Shown: positions 21,061 to 30,629 of the stretch, one piece after another | How positions within the stretch are numbered: position 1 is the stretch's first letter | How the letters are laid out: the number at the start of each line of letters is the position of its first letter | DNA from: Massospora cicadina | Taxonomy: Eukaryota > Entomophthoromycota > Entomophthoromycetes > Entomophthorales > Entomophthoraceae | NCBI GenBank assembly: GCA_022478985.1 | Contig: JAKSZP010018560.1 | Location: forward strand, 1 to 64,000 | Direction: 5' to 3' | Length of the DNA stretch: 64,000 bases | Notes under the pieces: model-generated | Told to the model about the DNA's origin: nothing | What the model saw: only the letters and a program-made list of their open reading frames with translations | Databases searched by the model: none | Position numbers and translations under genes: made by a program

Positions 21061-22290
21061 TGCAGTTACAGTGGATTTAAGCGACATTATGTATGATAAG
21101 ATGCTCAGAGGTAAGTATGAAGATAAGCCGCTGAAAGTCATAAAGACATTGAATGAAATGCGAGCTAATGCTTTCCAGCAGAATGGTGAGTTGTTAAGCG
21201 GATTGGCAATTTGACATTGAACTTCCTATGACTCTCACATGGCCTAACATTATTATGAGTGCACATAGGGCCATCAGACATGGTGGTGTGTGCAAGACAA
21301 TACAATTGTTGTGGCCTTGGTATAACTGGGAAAGCAAGAACCTCAATAGGCTTGACACTATCTACTCCTCCCACCAGTGCCAAGTAAAAAAGCCATTCCA
21401 CCAGAAGACCTTGTACCATTTATGAAACTTCCCTTTGATTGGAATACAGTTTCCATTGATGTTGTCAGCCCTCTGGCAACGGGAGCTAACCAGTCAAAGT
21501 ACATTTTGATGGCAATTGACCATTTGACCAGGTGGGTTGAAGCAAGGGTGATACTAGATTTGGGGGAAAACACAGTAGCCAAGTTCATAGTGTAATGCAT
21601 TATCCAGCGACATGGCTGCTCTCAGTTCCTCCTTACTAATAATGGAACTGACTTCACTTCCCACATCCTTCCAAAGCTGAACGAACTTATGGCCATCTGC
21701 GAGGTTCTAATGACCACGTACCACCCTGAGTCTAATGGAATGGTTGAGCGAGTGAACGTCAACTTTAGTGAATATACTCCATATATTGGTAGTGGATCAA
21801 CCTTCAGATTGGAGCTCTCTCCTGTCCATGCCATCTTTGCATATAACATCTGCTATCATTATGTTATGGGTTGAGCCCCTTAGAATTGCTGTATGGATGA
21901 CACCCTGTTCTTCTGGTGCTGCTCTATGCCTGCGTGGAATATACTGGCGGAATGGACCCACAACGCTTTCTGATGACGCTTACTAATATGCTAATCAATT
22001 TGCAAACTAAAGAATACTCATTCAGTTTAGCTAAGAAGATAAATAATCAGGCTGCCTATCAGGTATGGTGGAGTGGGCTAGCCTAGTTCAAAGATGGGGA
22101 CATGGTTCTATTCCACGATCAACATGGGTTTGGGTGGAAACATAAATTGGCCAGTATCTGGATTGGGCCATTTGAAGTTCTTGAGAAGATGGGTGTTGAT
22201 GCTTATACCATTAAGGACCCCGTAGATGGACGTATCATAAACCAAGTGAACGCAAACTTCCTCCGGGCATATAAGCAATAAGAGCCTTAT
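21061..22290 (+). pseudogene. Element B integrase, degenerate
   Basis: The N-terminal zinc-binding region is weak (about 21220-21390). The core is better: SIDVVSPLATG and MAIDHLTRWVEARV (frame 21377-21595), LLTNNGTDFTSH with the second catalytic Asp changed to Asn, and ESNGMVERV (frame 21689-21874) with the Glu kept. The C-terminal GPF module follows as IWIGPFEVLEKMGVDAYTIKD and ends with NANFLRAYKQ and a stop at about 22280. The order and length fit a Ty3 integrase without chromodomain. Confidence 0.75.
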
Positions 22291-22297
22291 CATACAG

Positions 22298-22307
22298 TCA
22301 GAGGGGG
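22298..22307 (+). other. Polypurine tract of element B
   Basis: CAGAGGGGG directly precedes the right LTR, as expected for the second-strand primer. Confidence 0.55.
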
Positions 22308-22887
22308 TAATATTTCAATTCTTATATGACTGGATGATAAGCCCTAAGTTGTTTTGGCGGAATGGGTAGAATCCGCTGAGTATGATTATAAGTTATGATT
22401 ATTTGAACGCCTTAGGATGAGGCGATATTTGGTTGAGTATTATTGGATTGCCTCCAAATACAGGAGATAAGGTAATGTCAATGAACAACAAATAATGAGA
22501 TGTTGACATATGAAAGATAGTGAGTGGATCGCCTCAAATTTGGGCAATCATAAATTTTAATTCATAGAGACCTCTGTCAGACCAATGAGATGCAGCAGAA
22601 CGAAATGCTAAGCAAAATGGTTGTTATTGACTGAAGTTGCTGAGATATCAGCAAGATGAGTAGATTGGAAGAGTAGACTTGTTAGTAGGTTAGAGTGAGC
22701 AGAACAGCATAATCGGCTACATATATTAACTTAGAGTGTCTTTGGGGCAATTGCTCCAAATTTGTTAAAGTTTATTATGTTTTTTTCGATGTTGTGATCA
22801 GCATATCATCAGTCCTATTATAAAGTTAGCTTAACCCTGTGAAAAACTCCTTTGTCATATCTCCAAGAACCGCCGATTTTAAAAACA
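22308..22887 (+). repeat. Element B right LTR, 580 bp
   Basis: It is homologous along its length to 14870-15449. The first dinucleotide is TA rather than TG, consistent with a G-to-A change, and it ends AAAAACA. It is followed by CCCTA. Confidence 0.82.
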
Positions 22888-23348
22888 CCCTAAGAAATGA
22901 AGTTATCAGTAGGACCAGCTCAGGTTGAAAATGGTCTGCCATGATTAATCCCAGGATGTTAGTAAAGTACTCAGCAAAGTTGACTGAGATGATCCTGTGA
23001 ATGACGATGGTTATTGGAACCCATCTTAGGGTTAGTACTGGTTGAATGGCGAGGAACCGTTGAGAAAATGCTCTGGGGTTTGTACAGGGTGACCAGTTAT
23101 TTTTGTCAAAGATATCTGGCATAGTTCTGGCGTGAAATGATGCCGCAGGAACCATGCTCAAGAGAGGTGGTAGTGAGTAAGAAATGAGGAAGAGGGTCTG
23201 CATTGCTAAAGTGGGGCACAAAAGCGTTGAGTGCAGGACATAGCAAGCTCCGTTGAAGTTGTACTGAAGAATAATGACCCTGTCCTAAGGTGTAATCCTT
23301 TCTCTAGCTTCAAATTTTTTGTTGGGTAATCTAGTGAAGCGAAAGATA
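22888..23348. other. Unassigned stretch between element B and the next LTR
   Basis: The only sizeable open frame is on the minus strand (22826-23221, 131 residues) and runs into the element B LTR, so it is unlikely to be a gene as it stands. I recognise no domain. By position it could be the 3' internal end of element A after B inserted. Treat it as unknown. Confidence 0.35.
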
Positions 23349-24397
23349 TGTTGGGATTTTGATATGTCATATTACTCAACCAATTATATTACATATAGTT
23401 GTTTTGCCCACTTGGGACTAAATCCTCTAGTGGATGTGGGAGTTATCATTTTAACGATAAAAATTATTTAGCAAATTATTCTGGACAAACATCTAATGAT
23501 TTACTGGGTTTTGATCAATTCTTTTAGTCTTGTTTTGCCAGTGATGATTGCCAACAGATGTACTTGCTTTATGGTTGGATTGTCAATTAGATAATTGGTA
23601 ATATATTCATGTTAGTTTTTGGGTTTTTCTGATAAACTCCAAAATCTATATTTAGTTACTGAAGTCTTGACACCACTTTAGAAAGTAACTCACGGTTTAA
23701 ACCTTTAATTTTGTGGTCTTAAGTTGATGGGTAAAAGTCCCATTACCTAAGAATACTGCTAGTCCAAATAAGGTACTCCGCTGAGGTTTAATGAATATTG
23801 TGGGGACGCTTTCCTAAATCAAACTTTAAGAGGTCATGTCTGGTCAACGGAGCAATCTGACTAGGTAAATGAGAAAGATTTTCATGGTTGCTTCCACAGA
23901 GGGCTAATTCATTGGCAACGTCTTCTGATTTTCATGGAAGCGCCAACAGAAGTTTTGGTCATCAGATCCACTATAAATTCCCTGAATTCACAGTAATTAG
24001 ATTTTATTAAAATATTGCAATTACTTTCTATAGTTTAAGACTTTTATACATTAGTTGTATATTTAGCTTGTGGAATAATAGTTTAAGGATTGGATTTCCT
24101 TCAGTTGCAGCATATTGGCTATTAGACTTCTGCAGATTCTGCGATAATAGAGAAAGGACAGAGGGAGATAACCCCTACAGTTCAAGTTATAACTTTAATT
24201 GTTAGAAGTTCAAGAACCTGTTTAATGTTGATTTTAACACACAACCTGGCTTTTAAGAGAGCTCAACTGAGCAATAGTCTTGATACTATTACTACCCATT
24301 GAAATTTACCTAATATTAATAATTCAAACAACGCAGTTTTTACAAACTTACTCAATTAACTGGAGAGACAAAGAGAGCTGCACACCAGAATTTTATC
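23349..24397 (+). repeat. LTR of the element A family, perhaps the right LTR of A
   Basis: It starts TGTTGGGATTTTGATATG and shares its start with the solo LTR at 58521 (TGTTGGGATTTTTGCCC). CCCATTACCTAAG (near 23743) and TAGTCTTGATACTATTA (near 24275) recur in both other family LTRs in the same order. Downstream the sequence is integrase of element C on the minus strand, so this LTR lies inside that integrase. The right end is approximate. I could not find a clear target duplication. Confidence 0.6.
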
Positions 24398-24850
24398 TAT
24401 TACTCAATTCTCAAAGTACCAGCATTCAAAAGTTAACACTCTGGTTAGTTTTAAAACGCAAAATTGGTTTTTGGACTAACTATGAATTGAAGTCTAATCT
24501 ATTGTACAAAAGTAAAGTTTTTGGGCATCCATTCTGGGCGAAAAGGATCAAATAAGAATTAGAGCTGTAGATTAAGCAGTGGCAGCTGTGATATAAATCT
24601 CTTTGACTCATTTGATCAAATAGTCCACAGCTAGGAGTACATATTTATTGCCATGCAATCTGGTGGGAAGAGGACTTGCATCAATGCTATTGATATCAAA
24701 AGGACCTAAAAGGGCAATGACTGAATGCTGATATTGTGGACTGGCTAATCTTGCGATTTTCATGTCAAATATGTTTTCAAAACCACTTGGATGGTTTCCA
24801 CCATTTGATCCCATTAGCATTGTTTCTTTAGCCACTCATGAGTATTTAAC
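24398..24850 (-). pseudogene. Element C integrase, core fragment
   Basis: The minus-strand frame 24608-24835 contains HSVIALLGPFDINSIDASPLPT and GNKYVLLAVDYLIK, matching the start of the element D integrase core (NVVVGPLPTG, then IILAIDHLTKW). The DNA further left, down to about 24400, aligns by eye with D near 49700-49800 (for instance TTGTACAAAAGTAAAG against TTGTCCAAAAGTAAGG). The region with the catalytic Glu and the C-terminal module is absent, lost at the LTR junction. Confidence 0.7.
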
Positions 24851-25560
24851 AGCCACGTGTCTTACAGTTTTATGCCCTTCCAGGATAACATCATTTTGAA
24901 AAGACGGATGGATGTAGGGGAGCTATTTCTTATTGAATTTCTTACAGAGCATTCCTTCCTTGATCTGAGTGTCCTGGGTTATTCTTTGGAGCTTGTTTTG
25001 GATCCCAGAGGTTATCAACTTTCAGCATTCTGGCCAACCAATTAGATCTTACAGTCAGTTCTCTTAGGGGTCAAGTCAGACAGCAGTTTCATCCTAGAGA
25101 TTACCAGCGATCTGGTGGATTGCTTCTGTGTTAATAACGATAATGAAATCGTAGCTCTGCAGCCTTAGGGTCCATATGGCTATACGGCCATCTGGGTCCT
25201 TCGTTTGCTGCAGCCATTGGAGTGAGGAATGGTCGGTAATATTAATGAAGTGGGTGCCATGCATGTAGTGCCAAAAGTGTTTGATCAATAACAAGACAGC
25301 CAGGTACTCCCATTTAATATTGCTTAGTTCCGTTCAGCCTTGATCAGGGTCTTGCTAAAATAAGCTACCAGATGATTGACCTAATTTTCATCATGCTGGG
25401 CAGGATGGCCCCAACAGTGACATAACTTGCATCCATGAATAGCAGGAAGGGTCAATCAGAATGCATATGGACTAAACTGGTTTATTGCAAAGAGCAGTCC
25501 ACAATGCATTAAATTCCTACTCCTTCTCAGGTCGCTGTTTAAAAGGCATATTCTTTATCA
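24851..25560 (-). pseudogene. Element C RNase H and integrase zinc-finger region
   Basis: The minus-strand frame 25094-25294 gives FINITDHSSLQWLQQTKDPDGR, the RNase H block that reads TIITDHSSLQWLQQMKDPNG in D. Downstream on the minus strand, the linker and an HHCC region matching D (50050-50300) are present in pieces; upstream, QPxxPWKRRP-like remnants mark the start of RNase H near 25540. No frame is continuous. Confidence 0.7.
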
Positions 25561-26330
25561 AAAGATAGAACAGGGTCTTAACTAGGTGTAAAACCAAGGG
25601 ATAAGCTGATGATTATAACCCACCATGTCCAGAAATACCTGAATATTCCTAAGGCTCTGTCACAACATCTTCTTAATGGCGTCAACTTTGTCCAGGATGG
25701 ATTAGGTACCATCTTTTGAGACCTTGTGCCCAAGAAAATCCATTTCTGATTGGAAGAATTAGCACTTTAAAGGTGTGAGCTTTTAAAGCCTTCCTCAGAT
25801 GATTGAAGTCTTCCTGGAGGCGTTCCATATGACCATGGAATGTATATGAAAAGATAATGATATTGTCAAGGTATATGAGAACAGAGGATGATTTCATGCC
25901 CCCAAGGATTCCGTCCATGGTCGTTGAAAGGTGGCTGATGCATTAAAAAGGTCCTGAAGCATCCTTTTGGGCTTAATATCCCTTCACTGGCTATGAGTGC
26001 ACACTTGGCTTAATCTTTAATAGTGAACTCCACTTACCAATATCTGCTAGCAAGATCCATCATGGAAAAGTATTGTGACCCAATGAGCAAGCGGAGATAG
26101 TCATTGATTTGGGGCAAGGGACAACTCTCTTTCTTGGTGCTAAAATTGATCCAGAGGTATTCCATCACAACACAATGGCTGCCATCCTTCTTCCAGACTA
26201 ACAGGAGGGAGAGGTCCAGGGACTTCGCGAAAGCACAAACAGACTGTCTTGAAAATAGTTGCTTGAGCTCTAACGCCAACTGAGCTTCTTTAAACTTACC
26301 CTTTAAGTAAGGTTGGGACCATATGGGGGA
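25561..26330 (-). pseudogene. Element C reverse transcriptase, degenerate
   Basis: The minus-strand frame 26034-26279 gives VWKKDGSHCVVMEYLWIN, TKKESCPLPQINDYL and YFSMMDLASRYW; 25682-25918 gives MDGILGGMKSSSVLIYLDNIIIFS. The YLDD active site is therefore YLDN. A frameshift joins the two between 25918 and 26034. The order matches D closely. Confidence 0.8.
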
Positions 26331-26860
26331 GCGTCCCCAGTCTCCACATGATGTAGTACCCTACTCATTTTCAGAAATTGTGGGTAGAGGTTGAAAAGAG
26401 CTTTGCGTACTACTCCAATAATTCTTGACCTGGATCTGTTGCTCTCCAGTGAGCTTTTCCCTTAATACAAATGTCAACTAGAGCCATTGACTGGGCATTT
26501 CCAAACCAAAATTTCTTAGACTTTTAAAGCTGCGGACCTCATCACAGCCTCTACCGGTAGGAGGCAAACATAAGCATATGGAGTATATGGGTCACTATCT
26601 TGGATTTTTCAGTAAGGTTAGCAAACACTAATATGGATCTGGCATAGGAAGGGTTTAAAATTTAAGGATAGGTTAAGACCTATTTGACTGAACGTTTATC
26701 TAGACCACAGATCTCCATATGATATCCGGAGGGGATGTTAACGTGGACCTAGTTGTCAACAATAACCTGGGACTTTGGTGGTATAATTGTTCTCATAGGT
26801 AAAAGGATTGGCATGCCTTTATGGCTATCAACATCAAGTGGGGCATCTGTACTTGAGAGC
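26331..26860 (-). pseudogene. Element C dUTPase-like domain and linker
   Basis: DNA aligns by eye with D at 51640-52140, including ATATGGATCTGGCAT against ATATAGATCCAGCATA, which in D encodes the ILDPAYAG signature. In C the frame is broken, so I read the domain through its relative. Confidence 0.5.
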
Positions 26861-27117
26861 CCCTCACGTAGTACTTGATTCAATAGATTTGACTGTCACT
26901 TTATAGTAGACAAGCCCAAACCGTGGCCTCCATTTTGACTTGTGATGTTTTATAAACCAAAATCCTAATGTTCTAACAGAAATAGAAATCATACATTGTA
27001 GTGCACTATCTTGGAGTAATTACAGAGTAAATAACTCCCAAGGAGAAGATCATAGCTTGGGATTTTCATTGCAACAGTAGGGGTATTTAAAGAAAAGCCT
27101 TCCCAAATGTATAGCGT
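26861..27117 (-). pseudogene. Element C protease, C-terminal half
   Basis: The stretch corresponds to D at about 52200-52430 (for example the minus-strand ISxQYSKIVHYN region against LGTQFL and following residues). It stops at the LTR start at 27118 and continues at 31899. Confidence 0.55.
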
Positions 27118-27582
27118 TGAGAAATTAAACATATGAATCCTCCTGATAGTATCATAATTAGGGGTGATGGTTAGTTGGGTGTAAAAGCCAGCTAATTTCC
27201 TAGTTCACTACTGTTTAATGTTATAATAATATTAGTATAAGTTTAGGTTTGGTGGAATCTGCATTTGCCAATGAATACTATTTTTAGGTTGTTGTGGGAA
27301 TTTCTAGCGGAAAGCTGATGAATCCGTTATCAATTATCCAAATATTGTTACACTGACTAATTATGAGCACCAGTGACTCATTCTGAGGATGCTCAAAGTT
27401 TTATTGATGTTATTCAATTATATACAATCAACCAGAGACTTGTGCCAAGGATGGATTGAATTATCTGCTTTCTGTAAAGCATATGTGTGGATTGGGAGGG
27501 AATTATTACCACTAATGAGTTGATGATTTATTAGAGTTCTAGACTGGATGGCCAAAGGGTTCCAGAGGCGCAGCAGCCTAGA

Positions 27583-27590
27583 TATAAATA
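27583..27590 (+). promoter_or_regulatory. TATA-like box of LTR 3
   Basis: TATAAATA lies at the same relative place as in the related LTRs at 30208, 31250 and 36001. Confidence 0.5.
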
Positions 27591-27951
27591 GTCATTCTTC
27601 CCTCCAAAATAACATATCTCTAGCCCAATCTTCTTTCAATTTTATGTTCTTTTTCTGCTAGGTTAATAAAATGGGACTAGAGATCCCTGACATTGGCATG
27701 AGGTGATGCGCCTGGAGTGGTTGATGCTGCCAGCTCCAATACAACCCCTGAGGAGGAACAGGCGGGAACCTGGCCAACTGGCTACCAATGACATTGCCAA
27801 TTGGCTGTCAACCCTGTGGGATGCAGCGCAGGAGTGCCTTGGCATCCCAGGATGGGGCAGGACTCGCCAGGGCACACCACAGGCCTTGGGCTAAGGTGAA
27901 GTCGTTGGTCTGCTGTGCTGGTGTTTTGGACGCAGACTCTAATGGGGTGGT

Positions 27952-27956
27952 ATGCC
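27952..27956. repeat. Target-site duplication of the LTR complex, left
   Basis: ATGCC here pairs with ACGCC at 31809-31813, a 5-bp duplication with one mismatch. Confidence 0.65.
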
Positions 27957-29133
27957 TGTTGCAAAATTGACCATGGGCTCCGCTAGTGTGCCAGGCCAAC
28001 CAGTATGAAGACTGGTGGCCCTTTGCTGTTTCACCTTCATTGGCATACCAACCCCTACAAGTCCTGCTTCCAACCCACCAACTAACCACCAATGACTTCG
28101 CCTTTAGCCTCAGGCATCCTCGGCGTGTGCCCTGGCAAGTCCTGCCCCCTTCCTGGGCGGCTCAGGCACTCTGCGCTGCCCCACCCTCGCGACCCTTCAC
28201 CAACCCATCTGGGCATGCCCCAGCGAGTCCATCCCCCTTTTTGGGCAGCTATGGCACCTCCCGCGCTGCACCCGCTAGGGTTGGTGGCTATGCAGCTCAT
28301 CTGCTGGTAGCCAGCTGGCCAGGTTCCCACCAGTTCCTCATAGGGAGGAAGCATGGGAGCTGGCAGCGTCAGCCACTCCAGGCATGATCACCTGCGCCTA
28401 TTGGGGATCTCCTATCCCAAATTCCCCACTCTAGTTGTACTAAGCTACTTCAAACAAACAGGAAAGATGGGCAAACGAGAGATCTTTATTAGGAGGGAAT
28501 GAATGACCATTTATACTACTTTCAGGACTACTGTGACCAAGTGCTCTTTAGCCAATCAAATACTGGAAATCCCATTGGCCTCTTGATACTAAAACTCTAT
28601 CAGATTGTAGACTATTCATTCATACTTCATAGTGATTCCCTCCAGATCTGCTCATCTGATCACCAAATATTATATTAGGTCAATCCATCTCGGCATAAGT
28701 TACTGGTCAATTGTATATAAATTCATATATAAATAGGACTTTGAGCATCCTCAGCATGAGTTGCTGGTGCTCTGATTTAGTTGCAATTCCTAAATGATTG
28801 ATAATAAATATGTCAACTTTCTGCTGGAAAATCTTACAATAATTTCCTATGGCAGTAGGTGCAGGGATAAGATGTTGCCAACTCGAATCATAGTTGACAA
28901 AATCATTGTTAGATGCTGGTAATGAATACATCAGCTTTCCGCTGGAAATTCCCACAATCATCACGATTTGATAGTCATCGCCAAACTTGGAATTTGCTAA
29001 ACCTAAACTCTATTAATATATTTATAACATTAAATAGTATTAAAGTAGGCGATTAGCTGGCAATTACACCCAACTAACTGAAACCCCTAATTTGGATGCT
29101 ATCAGGAAGGATTCATCTGGTTAAATCCTGACA
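27957..29133 (-). repeat. LTR 2 prime, inverted arm, 1177 bp
   Basis: Read on the minus strand it starts TGTCAGGATTTAACCAG at 29133 and ends TTGCAACA at 27957. It is the mirror of 30630-31808. The G/C-rich half (about 27986-28690) is nearly identical to its partner; the A/T-rich half (28700-29130) shows many more differences. Open frames of 133 and 90 residues at 27986-28387 and 28082-28354 recur in the partner; they are chance frames in a G/C-rich LTR. Confidence 0.82.
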
Positions 29134-29423
29134 TTGCACCCCACTTAGCCAGATGATATCCTTCAGTGCAATCCACCCCAATGGTGGGTCAAGACCTCCC
29201 AGCGCCTCACAAAGGAGCGCTGGTCAACCAATGTCAGAAAATTGACTAGGGGGACTCTTCAGGTTGGTGCTGAAGTAGCTAAAGGTTGGTGAAGAGGTGG
29301 CGGAGATGTTACTGTGGTTCAGTTCCATTGGTTAGTGGTGGCGGGGAGGGCAAGCCCTGGACGCCTGCCCCACATGCTGAGGTTGGAATTAGGAGGATTA
29401 CCATCTGGTTAAGTGGGGGAAAA
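29134..29423. other. Internal fragments meeting head to head
   Basis: 29134-29229 is, on the minus strand, the 3' internal end with CATCTGGCTAAGTGGGG before the inverted LTR. From about 29231 to 29423 the sequence reads on the plus strand as another internal piece: GACTAGGGGG resembles the primer-site region and CATCTGGTTAAGTGGGGG before 29424 is the polypurine tract. The junction near 29230 is TGTCAGAAAATTGAC. There is no coding capacity. Confidence 0.6.
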
Positions 29424-30452
29424 TGTTGGAATTTTAACCAGATGGAATCCTCCAATGATTAATTTTTATTTGGGATGAAATAGACAATCCTGGTGGAATG
29501 GATTATTGACTGAATTTCATGTTATTTAATATGATTGCTGGTTAGTTGCTCCCCAATTTGGGTTGAGCCAAAATTAGTAATCCTTCAAGTTTGAAATTAG
29601 GATTGAGTGGGGATAATTGGTTTCCAAATTATTATAGGATCACTGGCGACTAATAGCTGAGGATGATCCAATTGATATCAGTCAGAAGAATCAGTGTTTG
29701 ACGCCAACTGCTATTCAGGGCCTGTTGTTTGGTTTTACAGCAGAAAGCTGATGTATTCACTTTAAAAGTTCACCCTTGAATTCACTGCCTATACTGATAA
29801 TCTGAGGTTGGTGGATTCAACAAGTATGAGTTTGAGGTGGCCAAAGTTATTTCCAGTGCCTTATTTATTATAATTAATTAATTAAGTTAAGAAAAGAATA
29901 GATGTCAGCAAGCTGCTGAGATCTTGTGAGTCAAGCAAGCAACTAAAGTTGTTTCCGGCACATTATTATCAACTGGAAGGTCAAATCCAAATTCAACGTT
30001 TATTTAGAATAATTATTTATATGGCTCACCAGTGACGTAAGGCTGAGGATGAGCCAAAACTAATTTGGACATTGGGGAGGATAGAGCGAGAGGGTTGATG
30101 CTAGGGAAGAGAGTATTGCAGAAGAAGAAGAAGAGTGGTTGGCTGGAATAACCAGCGGAAGGGGAGATAATAGGTCAGCAATGGGTGCACTAGTTCCTTT
30201 GTAATAGTATAAATACCTGGCACTTCCCTTTCAATAAACATCTCCCTTTGCTCATTCTCTTTCATAATTTAAGTTTATATTTATTTTGTTGTTTAGGGAA
30301 TGAAGATAGGAAGCCCCAGATGGCACAGGTGACATGCCAAGGGGTTAGCTGGCACTGCTGGCCCTGATGCCTATGGTGAAATGACAAGGGCTGACCAGTC
30401 TTCATACTGGTTAGCCTGCCAACTAGCAGAGCCCATAGTCAATTTTCTGACA
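29424..30452 (+). repeat. LTR 1, 1029 bp
   Basis: It begins TGTTGGAATTTTAACCAG and ends AATTTTCTGACA, preceded by a polypurine tract and followed two bases later by GAGCTCACTACAGGGGG. It is the same kind as the solo LTR at 35329-36244. It includes TATAAATA at 30208 and AATAAA at 30233. Confidence 0.85.
30208..30238 (+). promoter_or_regulatory. LTR 1 TATA-like box and polyadenylation-like signal
   Basis: TATAAATA at 30208-30215 and AATAAA at 30233-30238, in the order and spacing expected at the U3/R boundary. Confidence 0.55.
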
Positions 30453-30629
30453 TTGAGCTCACTACAGGGGGTTTTGCTAGTGGGCTGCTTGAGTAGTTGG
30501 AGGTTTGGTTACGGTGTGATGAAAGCCACTGGTTAAGAACAGCACTCCTTCATGAGGGCGCTGGGAGGTCTTGACCCACCATTGGGGTGGGTTGCACTGA
30601 ATAATATCATCTGGTTAAGTGGAGGGCAA
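30453..30629 (+). other. 177-bp internal domain with primer site and polypurine tract
   Basis: It starts TTGAGCTCACTACAGGGGG (primer-binding site) and ends CATCTGGTTAAGTGGAGGGCAA (polypurine tract), with no open frame between. An LTR lies on each side in the same orientation. This is the arrangement of a non-autonomous LTR element with only replication signals inside. Confidence 0.7.

Larger units (their letters stand above)
14870..22887 (+). mobile_element. Ty3/Gypsy element B, complete structure, degenerate
   Basis: Two LTRs of 580 bp each bound the element (14870-15449 and 22308-22887), flanked by CCCCA and CCCTA, a 5-bp duplication with one mismatch. Inside, on the plus strand: primer-binding site, Gag with zinc knuckle, protease, dUTPase-like domain, reverse transcriptase, RNase H and integrase. 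An ORF1-only LINE of 1.9 kb sits within reverse transcriptase. Without it B is about 6.1 kb, normal for Ty3. Stops throughout and three lost catalytic residues show it is inactive. Confidence 0.85.
2276..24397 (+). mobile_element. Ty3/Gypsy element A, decayed host of several nested insertions
   Basis: In order on the plus strand: a left LTR, a primer-binding site at 3268, Gag, a protease with FIDSGAT, a decayed reverse transcriptase with YIDD, RNase H, and integrase resuming after the LINE at 12672. The pieces are colinear once the LINE (7325-12658) and the solo LTR (13665-14433) are removed. I infer that the LTR at 23349-24397 is its right LTR, because it resembles the left one (both hold CCATTACCTAAG and a TCTT[CG]ATACTATTA block). 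The extent past 14600 is therefore inference. The reading frame is broken throughout. Confidence 0.55.

Noticed and set aside
22826..23221. A minus-strand protein of 131 residues
   Set aside because: It runs into the end of the element B LTR and has no recognisable motif.
24280..24555. 91-residue plus-strand open frame
   Set aside because: It crosses from an LTR end into minus-strand integrase of element C, so it is a junction artefact.
27986..28387. 133-residue open frame, with a near-identical copy at 31378-31779
   Set aside because: Both lie in the G/C-rich part of inverted LTR copies. Overlapping frames of similar length exist on the other strand in both, as expected for chance frames in G/C-rich DNA.
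30390..30412. A tRNA-like or attenuator-like stem-loop
   Set aside because: It is a single short hairpin within an LTR without cloverleaf arms, so it is reported as an LTR hairpin instead.
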